This document shows positions 26,760 to 35,068 of a DNA stretch of 64,000 nt, piece after piece (position 1 is the stretch's first letter; every line of letters starts with the position of its first letter). The position numbers and the translations under genes were made by a program. Below the pieces are notes generated by a model. The model searched no databases. It was not told the DNA's origin and saw only the letters and a program-made list of their open reading frames with translations. The stretch comes from Chryseolinea sp. H1M3-3. Lineage in GTDB: Bacteria > Bacteroidota > Bacteroidia > Cytophagales > Cyclobacteriaceae. The stretch covers positions 496,001 to 560,000 of the forward strand of contig NZ_JARKMY010000001.1 in NCBI RefSeq assembly GCF_029360725.1, given 5' to 3'.

Positions 26760-26812
26760 GAGATCATATGATCTCGAATAACCCTGGGAGATTGCATGCA
26801 TAATCTCTCAGG
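26760..26812 (+). promoter_or_regulatory. Perfect palindrome and stem-loop in the porin leader
   Basis: GAGATCATATGATCTC (26760-26775) is a perfect 16-base palindrome suited to a dimeric regulator. It is followed by a stem of 11 pairs with one G-U (CCTGGGAGATT at 26783-26793, AATCTCTCAGG at 26802-26812) and an 8-base loop. No T run follows, so this is not a simple terminator. The porin ATG is 40 bases further on. Confidence 0.5.
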
Positions 26813-26852
26813 TTCACAAGAGAACTGTTTATCCAAATCCTTAAAAAAAAAT

Positions 26853-28007
26853 ATGAAAACTGTAAAAATATGTTTTAGCCTTCTTTTTGCCTTACTAATT
26901 TCTTCGTCAGCTTTTAGTCAAGATTCCACCAGAACATTTACGTTATCCGGATCTATAGATGTCTATGCACGCACGGCCCTTGCAACCACCAACGCCTACA
27001 CTGGAGGCGGACCTGGCCCATCGTCAGCTTTCGCACAATTAAAAGGCTTTTCACTGGGTATGGCTAACTTAATCGCTTCATATAATGGTGAAAAAGCAGG
27101 CTTTGTTGCTGACCTTGTTTTTGGCCCCAGAGGTAATGACGCTGTGTTTTATTCTGATCTTTCAACAGGGTCGTACACCGGCCAGCGCATTATTAATCAA
27201 ATGTATGGTTATCTGAAATTAGGTGACGCCGTAACGCTTAACCTTGGACAGTTCAACACCTTCCTTGGCTACGAGGTGATCTCTCCCACCGTGAATTTCA
27301 ATTACTCAACTTCATATTTATTTTCTTATGGCCCTTTCACCCACACCGGTCTTCGTGCAGATTTTGATTTTGGTGGTGGCTTCGTAGGTAAATTAGCAAT
27401 CATGAATCCGACGGACATGTTGGAATTCAATCCTGTAAATACTTATACGCTTGGCGCACAAATCGGAAAAACTTCCGATGCGGGTGGCGTATGGTTGAAC
27501 GTTATCTACGGCGATCAAGATGGAAAGCTTGATACCGACGTAGATCCTGACGGAACAACATCGGCCGGGTCACTTTTTCAAATTGACCTTACCACTGGCT
27601 GGAATTTAAGCGATGCCGTTTATTTAGGTTTTAATACCTCTTACCAAACTGTAGCCGATGGAAAAATCGTGAACGGTAACAGTATCGATGATATCGGCGG
27701 GGATGCAACTTCATTCTTTGGAGCTGCTGTGTATCCTAAGTTTACACTTTCTGAAAGTTTCGCTTTGGGACTACGTGGTGAGTACTTCTCTGTAAAAAAA
27801 GATCATTTAGCAATCTTCGGAACGGACAACGATGGCGATGGTGATGTGGTTGCCGTTACCCTTTCTGGAAACTATAAGGTAGGTAACTTAACGCTAATCC
27901 CTGAAGTAAGGATAGATAAGACTTCAGAAGATTCATTTAACAAAAAAGATGGTGACCCTACGGATATGATGACCTCTTTACTCTTGGCTGCAGTCTACAA
28001 ATTCTAA
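26853..28007 (+). CDS. Outer-membrane porin linked to ammonium assimilation
   Basis: The start at 26853 is chosen because it opens a clean signal peptide (residues 1-23, MKTVKICFSLLF to AFSQ); an upstream ATG at 26796 would put a polar tail before it. The mature part (about 360 aa) alternates strands rich in Gly, Phe and Tyr, begins with SGSIDVYART and ends with LLLAAVYKF, a C-terminal aromatic typical of outer-membrane barrels. It resembles the bbp2/OmpL-like putative porin family. It lies between amt and glnA, 34 bases before glnA, which suggests entry of a nitrogen source through the outer membrane; this role is inferred from position only. Confidence 0.82.
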   Translation: MKTVKICFSLLFALLISSSAFSQDSTRTFTLSGSIDVYARTALATTNAYTGGGPGPSSAFAQLKGFSLGMANLIASYNGEKAGFVADLVFGPRGNDAVFYSDLSTGSYTGQRIINQMYGYLKLGDAVTLNLGQFNTFLGYEVISPTVNFNYSTSYLFSYGPFTHTGLRADFDFGGGFVGKLAIMNPTDMLEFNPVNTYTLGAQIGKTSDAGGVWLNVIYGDQDGKLDTDVDPDGTTSAGSLFQIDLTTGWNLSDAVYLGFNTSYQTVADGKIVNGNSIDDIGGDATSFFGAAVYPKFTLSESFALGLRGEYFSVKKDHLAIFGTDNDGDGDVVAVTLSGNYKVGNLTLIPEVRIDKTSEDSFNKKDGDPTDMMTSLLLAAVYKF

Positions 28008-28041
28008 GCAATCAGACAAAAACTAAAACCATACAACTACT

Positions 28042-29076
28042 ATGTCCAAAACAAAACTTGAGTACATCTGGCTAGATGGTTATAAACCAACACAAAGCCT
28101 TAGAAGTAAAACCAAAATAGTAAAAAATTTTGATGGCAACTTAGACAGCTGTCCTATCTGGTCTTTCGACGGTAGCTCTACCGAACAAGCTACGGGCCAC
28201 TCGTCCGACTGCTTGTTACAGCCTGTGGCAATTTTTCCCGATCCAGGTAGAAAGAATGCCTACTTAGTTATGAGCGAGGTGCTCAATCCGGACGGAACAC
28301 CCCACGTGTCGAACGGACGAGCGACCATAGAGGATGACGACAATGACTTTTGGTTTGGGTTCGAACAGGAATATTTTCTTTGGAACCCCGAAACAAACAA
28401 ACCGTTAGGTTTTCCGGCGAGTGGGTATCCTGCGCCTCAAGGTCCTTACTATTGCTCAGTCGGCGCAAAGAATGCATTTGGTCGTGAGATTGTTGAGGAG
28501 CATCTCGACTTGTGTCTTGATGCCGGTATCAACGTTGAAGGTATCAATTCAGAGGTTGCTACGGGCCAGTGGGAATTCCAGATTTTCGCTAAGGGAGCAA
28601 AAGCAGCAGGAGACCAAGTATGGGTTGCCCGCTATCTGTTAGAAAGAACCGCTGAAAAATATGGTGTGGCTATCAACTGGCATTGTAAACCGTTGGGTGC
28701 TACCGACTGGAACGGATCCGGCATGCACGCAAATTTCTCTAACGATTTACTGCGTACCTGTGGGTCGAAAGAAATCTACGATACAGTGTGCCAAGCTTTT
28801 GCACCATATGTGAAAGATCATATCGAGGTGTATGGAGCAGATAATCACTTACGCCTCACTGGTAAACACGAGACACAATCCATTGATCGGTTTTCTTATG
28901 GAGTTTCCGATCGCGGTGCCTCTATACGCATCCCTATTGCGACCGTAGAGAACAATTGGAAAGGCTGGTTGGAAGATCGGAGACCTAACTCATCTGCTGA
29001 TCCATACAAAGTGGCCGCAAGAATTATTAAGACTGTAAAGACAGTTCCAGCGTACGCAACTGTGAACGGTCGATAA
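28042..29076 (+). CDS. Glutamine synthetase, type II-like
   Basis: This 344-aa protein is much shorter than GSI (about 470 aa) or GSIII (about 700 aa) and matches GSII in layout. The beta-grasp N-domain carries WSFDGSSTEQATG near 41. The catalytic domain has the metal-binding FGFEQEYFLW near 106, an NVEGINSEVATGQWEFQI segment near 163, and RLTGKHETQSIDRFSYGV followed by GASIRIP. It condenses glutamate and ammonia using ATP in the cytoplasm. GSII is the eukaryotic-type enzyme, also known in some bacteria. It lies in one unit with the porin and downstream of amt, and is followed by a good terminator. Confidence 0.94.
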   Translation: MSKTKLEYIWLDGYKPTQSLRSKTKIVKNFDGNLDSCPIWSFDGSSTEQATGHSSDCLLQPVAIFPDPGRKNAYLVMSEVLNPDGTPHVSNGRATIEDDDNDFWFGFEQEYFLWNPETNKPLGFPASGYPAPQGPYYCSVGAKNAFGREIVEEHLDLCLDAGINVEGINSEVATGQWEFQIFAKGAKAAGDQVWVARYLLERTAEKYGVAINWHCKPLGATDWNGSGMHANFSNDLLRTCGSKEIYDTVCQAFAPYVKDHIEVYGADNHLRLTGKHETQSIDRFSYGVSDRGASIRIPIATVENNWKGWLEDRRPNSSADPYKVAARIIKTVKTVPAYATVNGR

Positions 29077-29108
29077 AAATTTTCTTTCAGGGCGTCTGGT
29101 TGTAGTTT

Positions 29109-29140
29109 GAAGTCGGGCAGAAATGTCCGGCTTCTTTTTT
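29109..29140 (+). terminator. Intrinsic terminator after glutamine synthetase
   Basis: GAAGTCGGGC (29109-29118) pairs with GTCCGGCTTC (29125-29134), including two G-U pairs, around a 6-base loop and is followed by six T. It ends the amt/porin/glnA block. Confidence 0.88.
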
Positions 29141-29249
29141 GCCCGGGGTTATCCAGACCAAATTCAGGTTGTCAAGATTGCAAGTTTTATTGGACCAAAC
29201 TTGAATGTATTTAAAACTTGTCTTTATTTTGATATACTTAAAAACTAAT

Positions 29250-29903
29250 ATGATCCATCCCCATACAGAGCTCCAGTTTATCAGTGAGAAAATCGGATAC
29301 GGAGTTGTCGCGACAAAGCTGATACCAAAAGGAACAATTACCTGGGCATTAGATAAACTAGATAGAATTTTTACTCCTCAACAAGTGAGGTCGATGGACC
29401 CTCTGTATCAGCAGGTGTTGGATACCTACACCTATCGTAATCCGGAAGGCAATCACATCCTCTGCTGGGACAACGCACGGTTTATTAATCATAGTTCGAA
29501 TTCAAATTGCGTAACCACAGCTTATGAATTCGAAATTGCGATCCGGGATATTTATCCTGGTGAACAGCTTACAGATGATTATGGGTACTTAAATCTCGAA
29601 GAACCCTTTGAGGTAGTGCCGGAAGAGGGGACCAACCGAACTATTATCTATCCGGATGATTTAATTCGATACTATCACATTTGGGATGACCGTCTTCTGG
29701 AAGCTTTTCCGAACCTCGTGGCGGTAGAGCAGCCGTTATTTAAGATATTGGATCCAGCTATTCGCGAAAAGACTTTACGGATTGCTGCCGGTGAAGAAAA
29801 GATGAATTCAATTCTTTCTTGTTACTATCCGGTACATGGAAAAATTAACGGTGAGGCTCAGTTTGTAAAAACGCGATCACCCAAGGTAACTTATCCCTTT
29901 TGA
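29250..29903 (+). CDS. SET-domain protein
   Basis: This 217-aa protein is counted from the ATG at 29250; the longer frame from 29205 adds a hydrophobic leader that the family lacks. The SET motifs are present in order: GYGVVATKLIPKGT near residue 19 (SET-N), RFINHSSNSNC near 77 (AdoMet-binding and pseudoknot half), and GEQLTDDYGYL near 102 with the catalytic-type tyrosine. A C-terminal region (about 115-217) lacks the CxCxxxxC post-SET zinc motif of eukaryotic enzymes. Such proteins are lysine methyltransferases in eukaryotes; bacterial members have few known substrates. It converges on the helicase gene and overlaps its 3' end by 13 bases. Confidence 0.86.
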   Translation: MIHPHTELQFISEKIGYGVVATKLIPKGTITWALDKLDRIFTPQQVRSMDPLYQQVLDTYTYRNPEGNHILCWDNARFINHSSNSNCVTTAYEFEIAIRDIYPGEQLTDDYGYLNLEEPFEVVPEEGTNRTIIYPDDLIRYYHIWDDRLLEAFPNLVAVEQPLFKILDPAIREKTLRIAAGEEKMNSILSCYYPVHGKINGEAQFVKTRSPKVTYPF

Positions 29904-32900
29904 GGGATCTGTGAACCGATAAATACCATTAATCCACTTTCAATCTTTTCGCGGTCTTTCCAGAAGTTACGGCTGTAGATCATCTGATATTTCCAATTCT
30001 TTTGTGTTAGTATGGCGGGCACATAGGCGTGGGAATGTTTAACTGACAAACTCGAATAATAACGTACGTCATCAGTTAAAATAATTCCGAGGTGCTTGTT
30101 ATCCTGAAGGACACCCACATCAGAAAACGGTAATCCGTCTGTTTGAAAGACAAACTTCGCTAATCGGTCCTCTCCCCATTTTTTTATCCGGTTACTCAGG
30201 TACCAATCTTTATTTTTTACAAAGGCTGGTTTGGTATGCAGCGTATAAGTCCCCTGGTCAACATCTTTGGCATACTGCAAATATTTCTTAAGCAGTTTTG
30301 GCCCTTCATTTTTGATACCCTGTATTTTCAATTGCTCTGGCCAAATGCTTGTAACCAAAATAATTTTTTCGCGGGCTCGTGTAACGGCCACATTTAAACG
30401 ATTTTCTCCTCCAGCAGTATTGAGACTCCCAAACTGCATTTTCATTTTTCCTTTTTTGTCTGGAGCATATCCAATTGAAAAAATGATAATATCTTTCTCA
30501 TCCCCTTGTACATTCTCAATGTTTTTCACAAACAATGAGGCTGGGATGATTTTCCCTATTCTCGTTGCCTCAGTCTCTAACAAATCCATCACCAACATTT
30601 GTTGAGTCGCATTAAACGTAACAACGCCAATTTCCTTTTCGGGATGCTGGTCTAATATCTGAAATACTTTTTCAACAATAGCTGTTGCTTCGGCAAGGTT
30701 TGTATGATCGTCCCAAACACCTTCGACCTTACAGTATTGAATCGCGGGCTCTCCCTGATTTAATATATCTCGGTGCGGCAACAATTGAAGTCTTCCCTCA
30801 TAGAAGTACTCATTTGAAAAATCAATTAGCTCCATCCGTTGGCTTCGATAATGTCCTTGCAGATGAACTGATGAAAGATACCTTTCTGATAATTCTAATA
30901 AGGACTCAACTTCAACATCGGGGTTCTCATCTTCTTCATCCCAGCGGGTCTGATACAATTCACTTGGCCGCAATTGTTTATCATCACCAGCGATGAGAAT
31001 TTGTTTCCCGCGATACATCGCAGGGATACCACGTTCTGAAAAACATTGTGACGCCTCATCAAATATCACAATGTCAAATAATTCAGTCATGGGAAAAATG
31101 GCTGACACCGACTCCGGCGAAGCCATCCAGCATGGCATCAGCTGAAACAGTTCATTGCTGAATTCAGCTATTAATTTCCGCAACGGCCAAAGTTTTTTCT
31201 TTTTTGTAACCTGGTGCTGCAGATCTCTATAGGTTATTAAATTATTTAGTCGGTTGTATTCAAGCCTGTCGTAAACAAATTCCCTTACCCGCACCAATAA
31301 AATTTCCTTACAAAGATTTTGTTTTTCGGCTACCAATTGTTGCAGTTCACGTTGCAACGTTTCCATCTTCATTGAAGATACCGAGCGGAGAATCGGATAT
31401 TTTGTTTCTATGTGGTCTATCCAGGTAAGCCGAAGACTGTTTTGGAAAACGTACTCCATTTTGTCGGCATCCCACACTTGCACGTGATCATACAACTTTC
31501 CGATAACTTCCTTTTCATGAAATAAAATAGCTTCTTTGAGTTTATCATAGTCAGCCAGATTATCGAAATCCTTTTTTAACACCTTGATAAATTCTTTCTC
31601 TAATGTTGGATCGTGTATAAGCTGACTTATCTGGTAACGTGTCAGATATTTTAACCATTCAATTTTTTTCTGAGGAATATCGTTAACAATAAAAAGCAAT
31701 CGCCTCATGAGTGAAATAAACTCTTGCCGCGAATATCTCTGCAAAATCAACGAGTCCTTTATTTCACGTAGGGTATTAAAAATTAATTTGGCGCGTGTCG
31801 CCAGCTTCTGTTTTGCAAACCATATTTCCAGCGAAGATTTTTTATAGTCAACAGGCAAATCAATAAGCCACATTTTCTTTTTTAACGCGGTAAGATGGTG
31901 CTCGAGATTTAAACGGCTGTCAATGCGTTGTTCTAAAATATCCAGCCCTATTTTGTTGTAGGCAAGGCCGTTTGCAATCAGCACACGTTTTACAAAGACT
32001 TTGTCTTTTGAGAACATTTCCCACAACAACCTTCGAAATAAATTCGTACGCGCATCCATACGATGCTGCAAAGCTTCCTGAAAAACGCCAAGTTGATTGT
32101 TGGGTAACGTAATTTCCGGATGTTCACCTTCAAAACAATTTAAGGTGACGCGCTCCATGTTCGATAGCCAAAGCAAACTCGTTTCATCATCATTCTCATC
32201 CCACATTGCCTGAAAAAAACGAAACGTCTCGTCATCCTTTAAAACGGTGATCATGCCCAGGATATCATCTTCTTTTAACGACAACGATTCACAATCCTGG
32301 AGGTTGAGACTGATGCCTAATTCCTTTTCAACGGCAGCAGCAATTTTTTGCTGATACTTTGGAATGTAGCTCAGAATTTTTTCGATTTCTTTTTCGTCCG
32401 AAGGCTGAAAGGCTGCAAAGGATTTACGTTCACGCCAAACGTAGTCTTGTCTTTCAAACATGGATGCATATTGCACATACAATTTTTGTTTGCGTAAAAA
32501 GTCATCCAGCGAAAGAAAGTTGAAGTATTGATATTCCTGTTTTATGTTGATGGTCGGATCAGCCAGTTCGGAGGTGAGATACAATTCCTTGATTGATAAA
32601 CCGCATTCCCGATCATCGAATAATGTATCCTTAAATTCTTCAAGTTCCTCAGCAATCTGATCAATCCTTCTGCAAACCTGATAGAATTTTCTTTCCGTTT
32701 GAATAACATCCACGCTACGATTAAGCGTGCGATACTCCTCAACGTGATCCACCTGGCTGGATACTTTAGAAAAAATTTCTTTTCTGTCGTTTTGAAAATC
32801 GTGAACGAGTCCCAAAAAATTACCCAATCCAATGCTGTCGAGTCTTTTGTACACCACATCCAGGGCAGCTCGTTTTTGACATACCAATAGCGCCTTCTTT

Positions 32901-33925
32901 CCAGCAGCCATCGCATCAGATAAGATATTACAAATCAACTGTGACTTACCTGTTCCCGGTGGTCCCTGCACAACAATCGAGTTTCCATTCTTTATTGTTT
33001 TGATTGCATTCTCCTGATATGCATCAACATCAAAAGGAGCAAATATCTTTTCCTCCCTGATTTTCTGATTGAGAATCGAATGATCGTCTGCTAGTCCATC
33101 TTTGCCATTAATATTTTTGGTTTGAAAGAACGTTTCCAGGTCATGGAAAGTATTACTTTCTATCAGCTGTAAATAGTCAGGAACAAGCTGCGATCCTGCT
33201 TGTGGAAAAATTCCTAGTACTGCTTCAGGGTAAAGCTTAAGTTCACCATTCCGATGCTTTTCGTCGAAAGCTTCTTTTTTAAATTCTTCGAATGGAATCA
33301 ACTCATCCCGAAAATTCTCAGCATTAAAATTAATTTCAATTTTATTTTCGAGCAGCTGATAAAGTTGGGTTCGAAAACCTGTGCTGTCTCTTTCAAAATC
33401 CTCAAAGCTTGTATCCAGCAGGTCTTCTTCCAGTTTTACTTTGTTATAAAATGAGAAAGCCAACAGGAAAGATTTGTTTAAGGTGATTCCGGCGTTCTCC
33501 CTTGCATGCAGCACCCAGTTTTGACCTTCCTGGCTAAGGCTGACCGGAAAAAAAAGCAAAGGGCACCGAACGAAGGTACCGTCAGAAAATTTACCTCGAA
33601 TGAACGGCCAGCCTACATGCAAATCATTTGACCCACGTTCTTCAAAAATAAATTTATCGAAACGCTGAAGCTTCTTTATCTTTTTGCTTGCCTCGTTATT
33701 CGCCTCTAGCCTGCTATCGAGCACCTGGCAAAGATTTTTGCTTTTCCCTGAAATGAGTGCATTAATAATCTCAAAGGATTTCTCGCCATTCAAGAAGCTC
33801 AGTTTGTGAAGATCGAACAATTGTTCAGCATGAAGCCTTAGCAGCAGTAGTGATCTGTTGTTCCCAGAAAGATTGGTAAGTCTTCGCAAATAAGTCTGCA
33901 GAATATTTTTCGATGAATCCGGCAT
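29891..33925 (-). CDS. Upf1-like superfamily 1 helicase with possible Vsr-like C-terminal domain
   Basis: This is a 1344-aa cytoplasmic protein. The N-terminal part (about 1-280) opens with LRRLTNLSGNNRSLLLLRL, resembling the DUF4011-type start of large bacterial helicases. Walker A VVQGPPGTGKSQ is near 321. A long helical insertion (about 400-850) separates it from Walker B VIFDEASQ near 955, motif III GDDKQLRPSEL, motif IV-like GHYRSQR, and motifs V/VI NVQGDEKDIIIFSIG and NVAVTRAREK. The last 100 residues (from about 1240) follow the outline of the Vsr/MTES_1575 nuclease fold (GLPFSDVGVLQDN, GIILTDDVRYYSS, KNWKYQMIYSRNFW), but with replaced acidic positions. It could be a nucleic-acid-processing or defence protein. 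No companion defence gene is adjacent. Confidence 0.85.
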   Translation of the reverse strand: MPDSSKNILQTYLRRLTNLSGNNRSLLLLRLHAEQLFDLHKLSFLNGEKSFEIINALISGKSKNLCQVLDSRLEANNEASKKIKKLQRFDKFIFEERGSNDLHVGWPFIRGKFSDGTFVRCPLLFFPVSLSQEGQNWVLHARENAGITLNKSFLLAFSFYNKVKLEEDLLDTSFEDFERDSTGFRTQLYQLLENKIEINFNAENFRDELIPFEEFKKEAFDEKHRNGELKLYPEAVLGIFPQAGSQLVPDYLQLIESNTFHDLETFFQTKNINGKDGLADDHSILNQKIREEKIFAPFDVDAYQENAIKTIKNGNSIVVQGPPGTGKSQLICNILSDAMAAGKKALLVCQKRAALDVVYKRLDSIGLGNFLGLVHDFQNDRKEIFSKVSSQVDHVEEYRTLNRSVDVIQTERKFYQVCRRIDQIAEELEEFKDTLFDDRECGLSIKELYLTSELADPTINIKQEYQYFNFLSLDDFLRKQKLYVQYASMFERQDYVWRERKSFAAFQPSDEKEIEKILSYIPKYQQKIAAAVEKELGISLNLQDCESLSLKEDDILGMITVLKDDETFRFFQAMWDENDDETSLLWLSNMERVTLNCFEGEHPEITLPNNQLGVFQEALQHRMDARTNLFRRLLWEMFSKDKVFVKRVLIANGLAYNKIGLDILEQRIDSRLNLEHHLTALKKKMWLIDLPVDYKKSSLEIWFAKQKLATRAKLIFNTLREIKDSLILQRYSRQEFISLMRRLLFIVNDIPQKKIEWLKYLTRYQISQLIHDPTLEKEFIKVLKKDFDNLADYDKLKEAILFHEKEVIGKLYDHVQVWDADKMEYVFQNSLRLTWIDHIETKYPILRSVSSMKMETLQRELQQLVAEKQNLCKEILLVRVREFVYDRLEYNRLNNLITYRDLQHQVTKKKKLWPLRKLIAEFSNELFQLMPCWMASPESVSAIFPMTELFDIVIFDEASQCFSERGIPAMYRGKQILIAGDDKQLRPSELYQTRWDEEDENPDVEVESLLELSERYLSSVHLQGHYRSQRMELIDFSNEYFYEGRLQLLPHRDILNQGEPAIQYCKVEGVWDDHTNLAEATAIVEKVFQILDQHPEKEIGVVTFNATQQMLVMDLLETEATRIGKIIPASLFVKNIENVQGDEKDIIIFSIGYAPDKKGKMKMQFGSLNTAGGENRLNVAVTRAREKIILVTSIWPEQLKIQGIKNEGPKLLKKYLQYAKDVDQGTYTLHTKPAFVKNKDWYLSNRIKKWGEDRLAKFVFQTDGLPFSDVGVLQDNKHLGIILTDDVRYYSSLSVKHSHAYVPAILTQKNWKYQMIYSRNFWKDREKIESGLMVFIGSQIPQKG

Positions 33926-33976
33926 TCAATTATAATGTAGTGGAAGTTTTATAGAGGGCCATGCTACGTTGTCCGT

Positions 33977-34897
33977 TCATAGTTCATCATCAACTTTCAA
34001 ATACGGCGTTAACTTTTGGATGATCTTTTCGTCCAACGCGTTGATGTTCCGAATTTCTGATACTGTTTTGAACGCACCATGTTGAAATCGATAAGAGACA
34101 ATTGCTTTGGCCGCTTTGCTTAAGTAGGGGTGACCAGAAAGTTCCTTCTCTGTAGCGGTGTTGATATTGATTCGCAAGGGTTGGTAATTGTATTTTATCT
34201 CTGAATTTTTCACCAAACGATTAATTATTGTTGAATCAAGACCATATACCTCCTTTAGCTGGTCCATGGCCACAAAACCTCCTAAAACATCCCGATATTT
34301 TATAATTCGCATAGAGAGTTTCTCACCAATGCCATAAATCTTCTTTAATTGTGCTGTATCTGCGCTATTTAAATCAAATTTTTCAAATGATTTTTTTATT
34401 AGCACAGCTTCTTTTTCTAAAAGCTTTTTTTCTGGTTTATAACTGCGCTCCTGCTTCTCTGGAAGGTCAATAAGGGCATATATCCTGTGATAAAACGTGG
34501 AATCAATGCCATAAATTTTCAACAGATCTGACTTTGTCCTGAATTTCCCCCCTTTTTCACGGTACCTGACAATGCGGGGGGCGAGGTTTTCAGAAAAACC
34601 AAGCTCAAGCAGGTTTTCTGTAGTGGCATTATTGGGGTTAAAATGGAAGAGCCGTTGCGTGTTTTCAGGGTTTTCATGCACATCGTTGATGGGCTTTTTA
34701 GCATCCCATAACGCCACTAGGCTATCTAAAATAACCTTGTCTTCCACCTCGTTCAAAGGTCTGTTTTTCAACCGCCAACGCCAAAAAGGTTCTGAAAATA
34801 AGAGAATAGTTGCCAGGAGCAGCAATAAAATAAATCCATTGACTTGGGATCTTGAAAACCCAAAAAAGTTCTTAATCCAATGCTTTAACCGAAACAT
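33977..34897 (-). CDS. ComEA-like helix-hairpin-helix protein with N-terminal membrane anchor
   Basis: This 306-aa protein is counted from the ATG at 34897; a GTG six codons upstream is less likely. A membrane helix (about residues 20-38, GFILLLLLATILLF) is followed by a charged linker and three helix-hairpin-helix units. The first starts near 87 (FNPNNATTENLLELGFSEN), the second near 168 (FDLNSADTAQLKKIYGIGEK) and the third near 240 (ININTATEKELSGHPYLSK). ComEA proteins bind incoming DNA in the periplasm; multi-repeat versions like this are common in Bacteroidota, where function is less clear. The gene follows the large helicase gene upstream on the same strand by 51 bases in map order. Confidence 0.88.
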   Translation of the reverse strand: MFRLKHWIKNFFGFSRSQVNGFILLLLLATILLFSEPFWRWRLKNRPLNEVEDKVILDSLVALWDAKKPINDVHENPENTQRLFHFNPNNATTENLLELGFSENLAPRIVRYREKGGKFRTKSDLLKIYGIDSTFYHRIYALIDLPEKQERSYKPEKKLLEKEAVLIKKSFEKFDLNSADTAQLKKIYGIGEKLSMRIIKYRDVLGGFVAMDQLKEVYGLDSTIINRLVKNSEIKYNYQPLRININTATEKELSGHPYLSKAAKAIVSYRFQHGAFKTVSEIRNINALDEKIIQKLTPYLKVDDEL

Positions 34898-35051
34898 AAC
34901 TAACAACGGGGCCACTAAATTGCAACTTTTTTTCTAACTCGTTCGTTTTCAAAAGCACTTTCAATGAATCAGGCTTAGGATTATGTTATTTATAAATGTT
35001 CTAAATTACAATCATTTGATTTTTGTCAGTATTTCCATCTCCTTAAGGCTT

Positions 35052-35059
35052 TATTTTTG
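35052..35059 (+). promoter_or_regulatory. Candidate -7 element of hemA
   Basis: TATTTTTG matches TAnnTTTG exactly and lies 10 bases before the hemA ATG, which implies a nearly leaderless transcript. A TTTG lies at 35023-35026, 25 bases upstream, which is longer than the usual spacing. Confidence 0.35.
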
Positions 35060-35068
35060 TATCTCGAA

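Noticed and set aside
26796-26852. Longer N-terminus for the porin
   Set aside because: It places 19 polar residues before a complete signal peptide, and it overlaps the stem-loop at 26783-26812.
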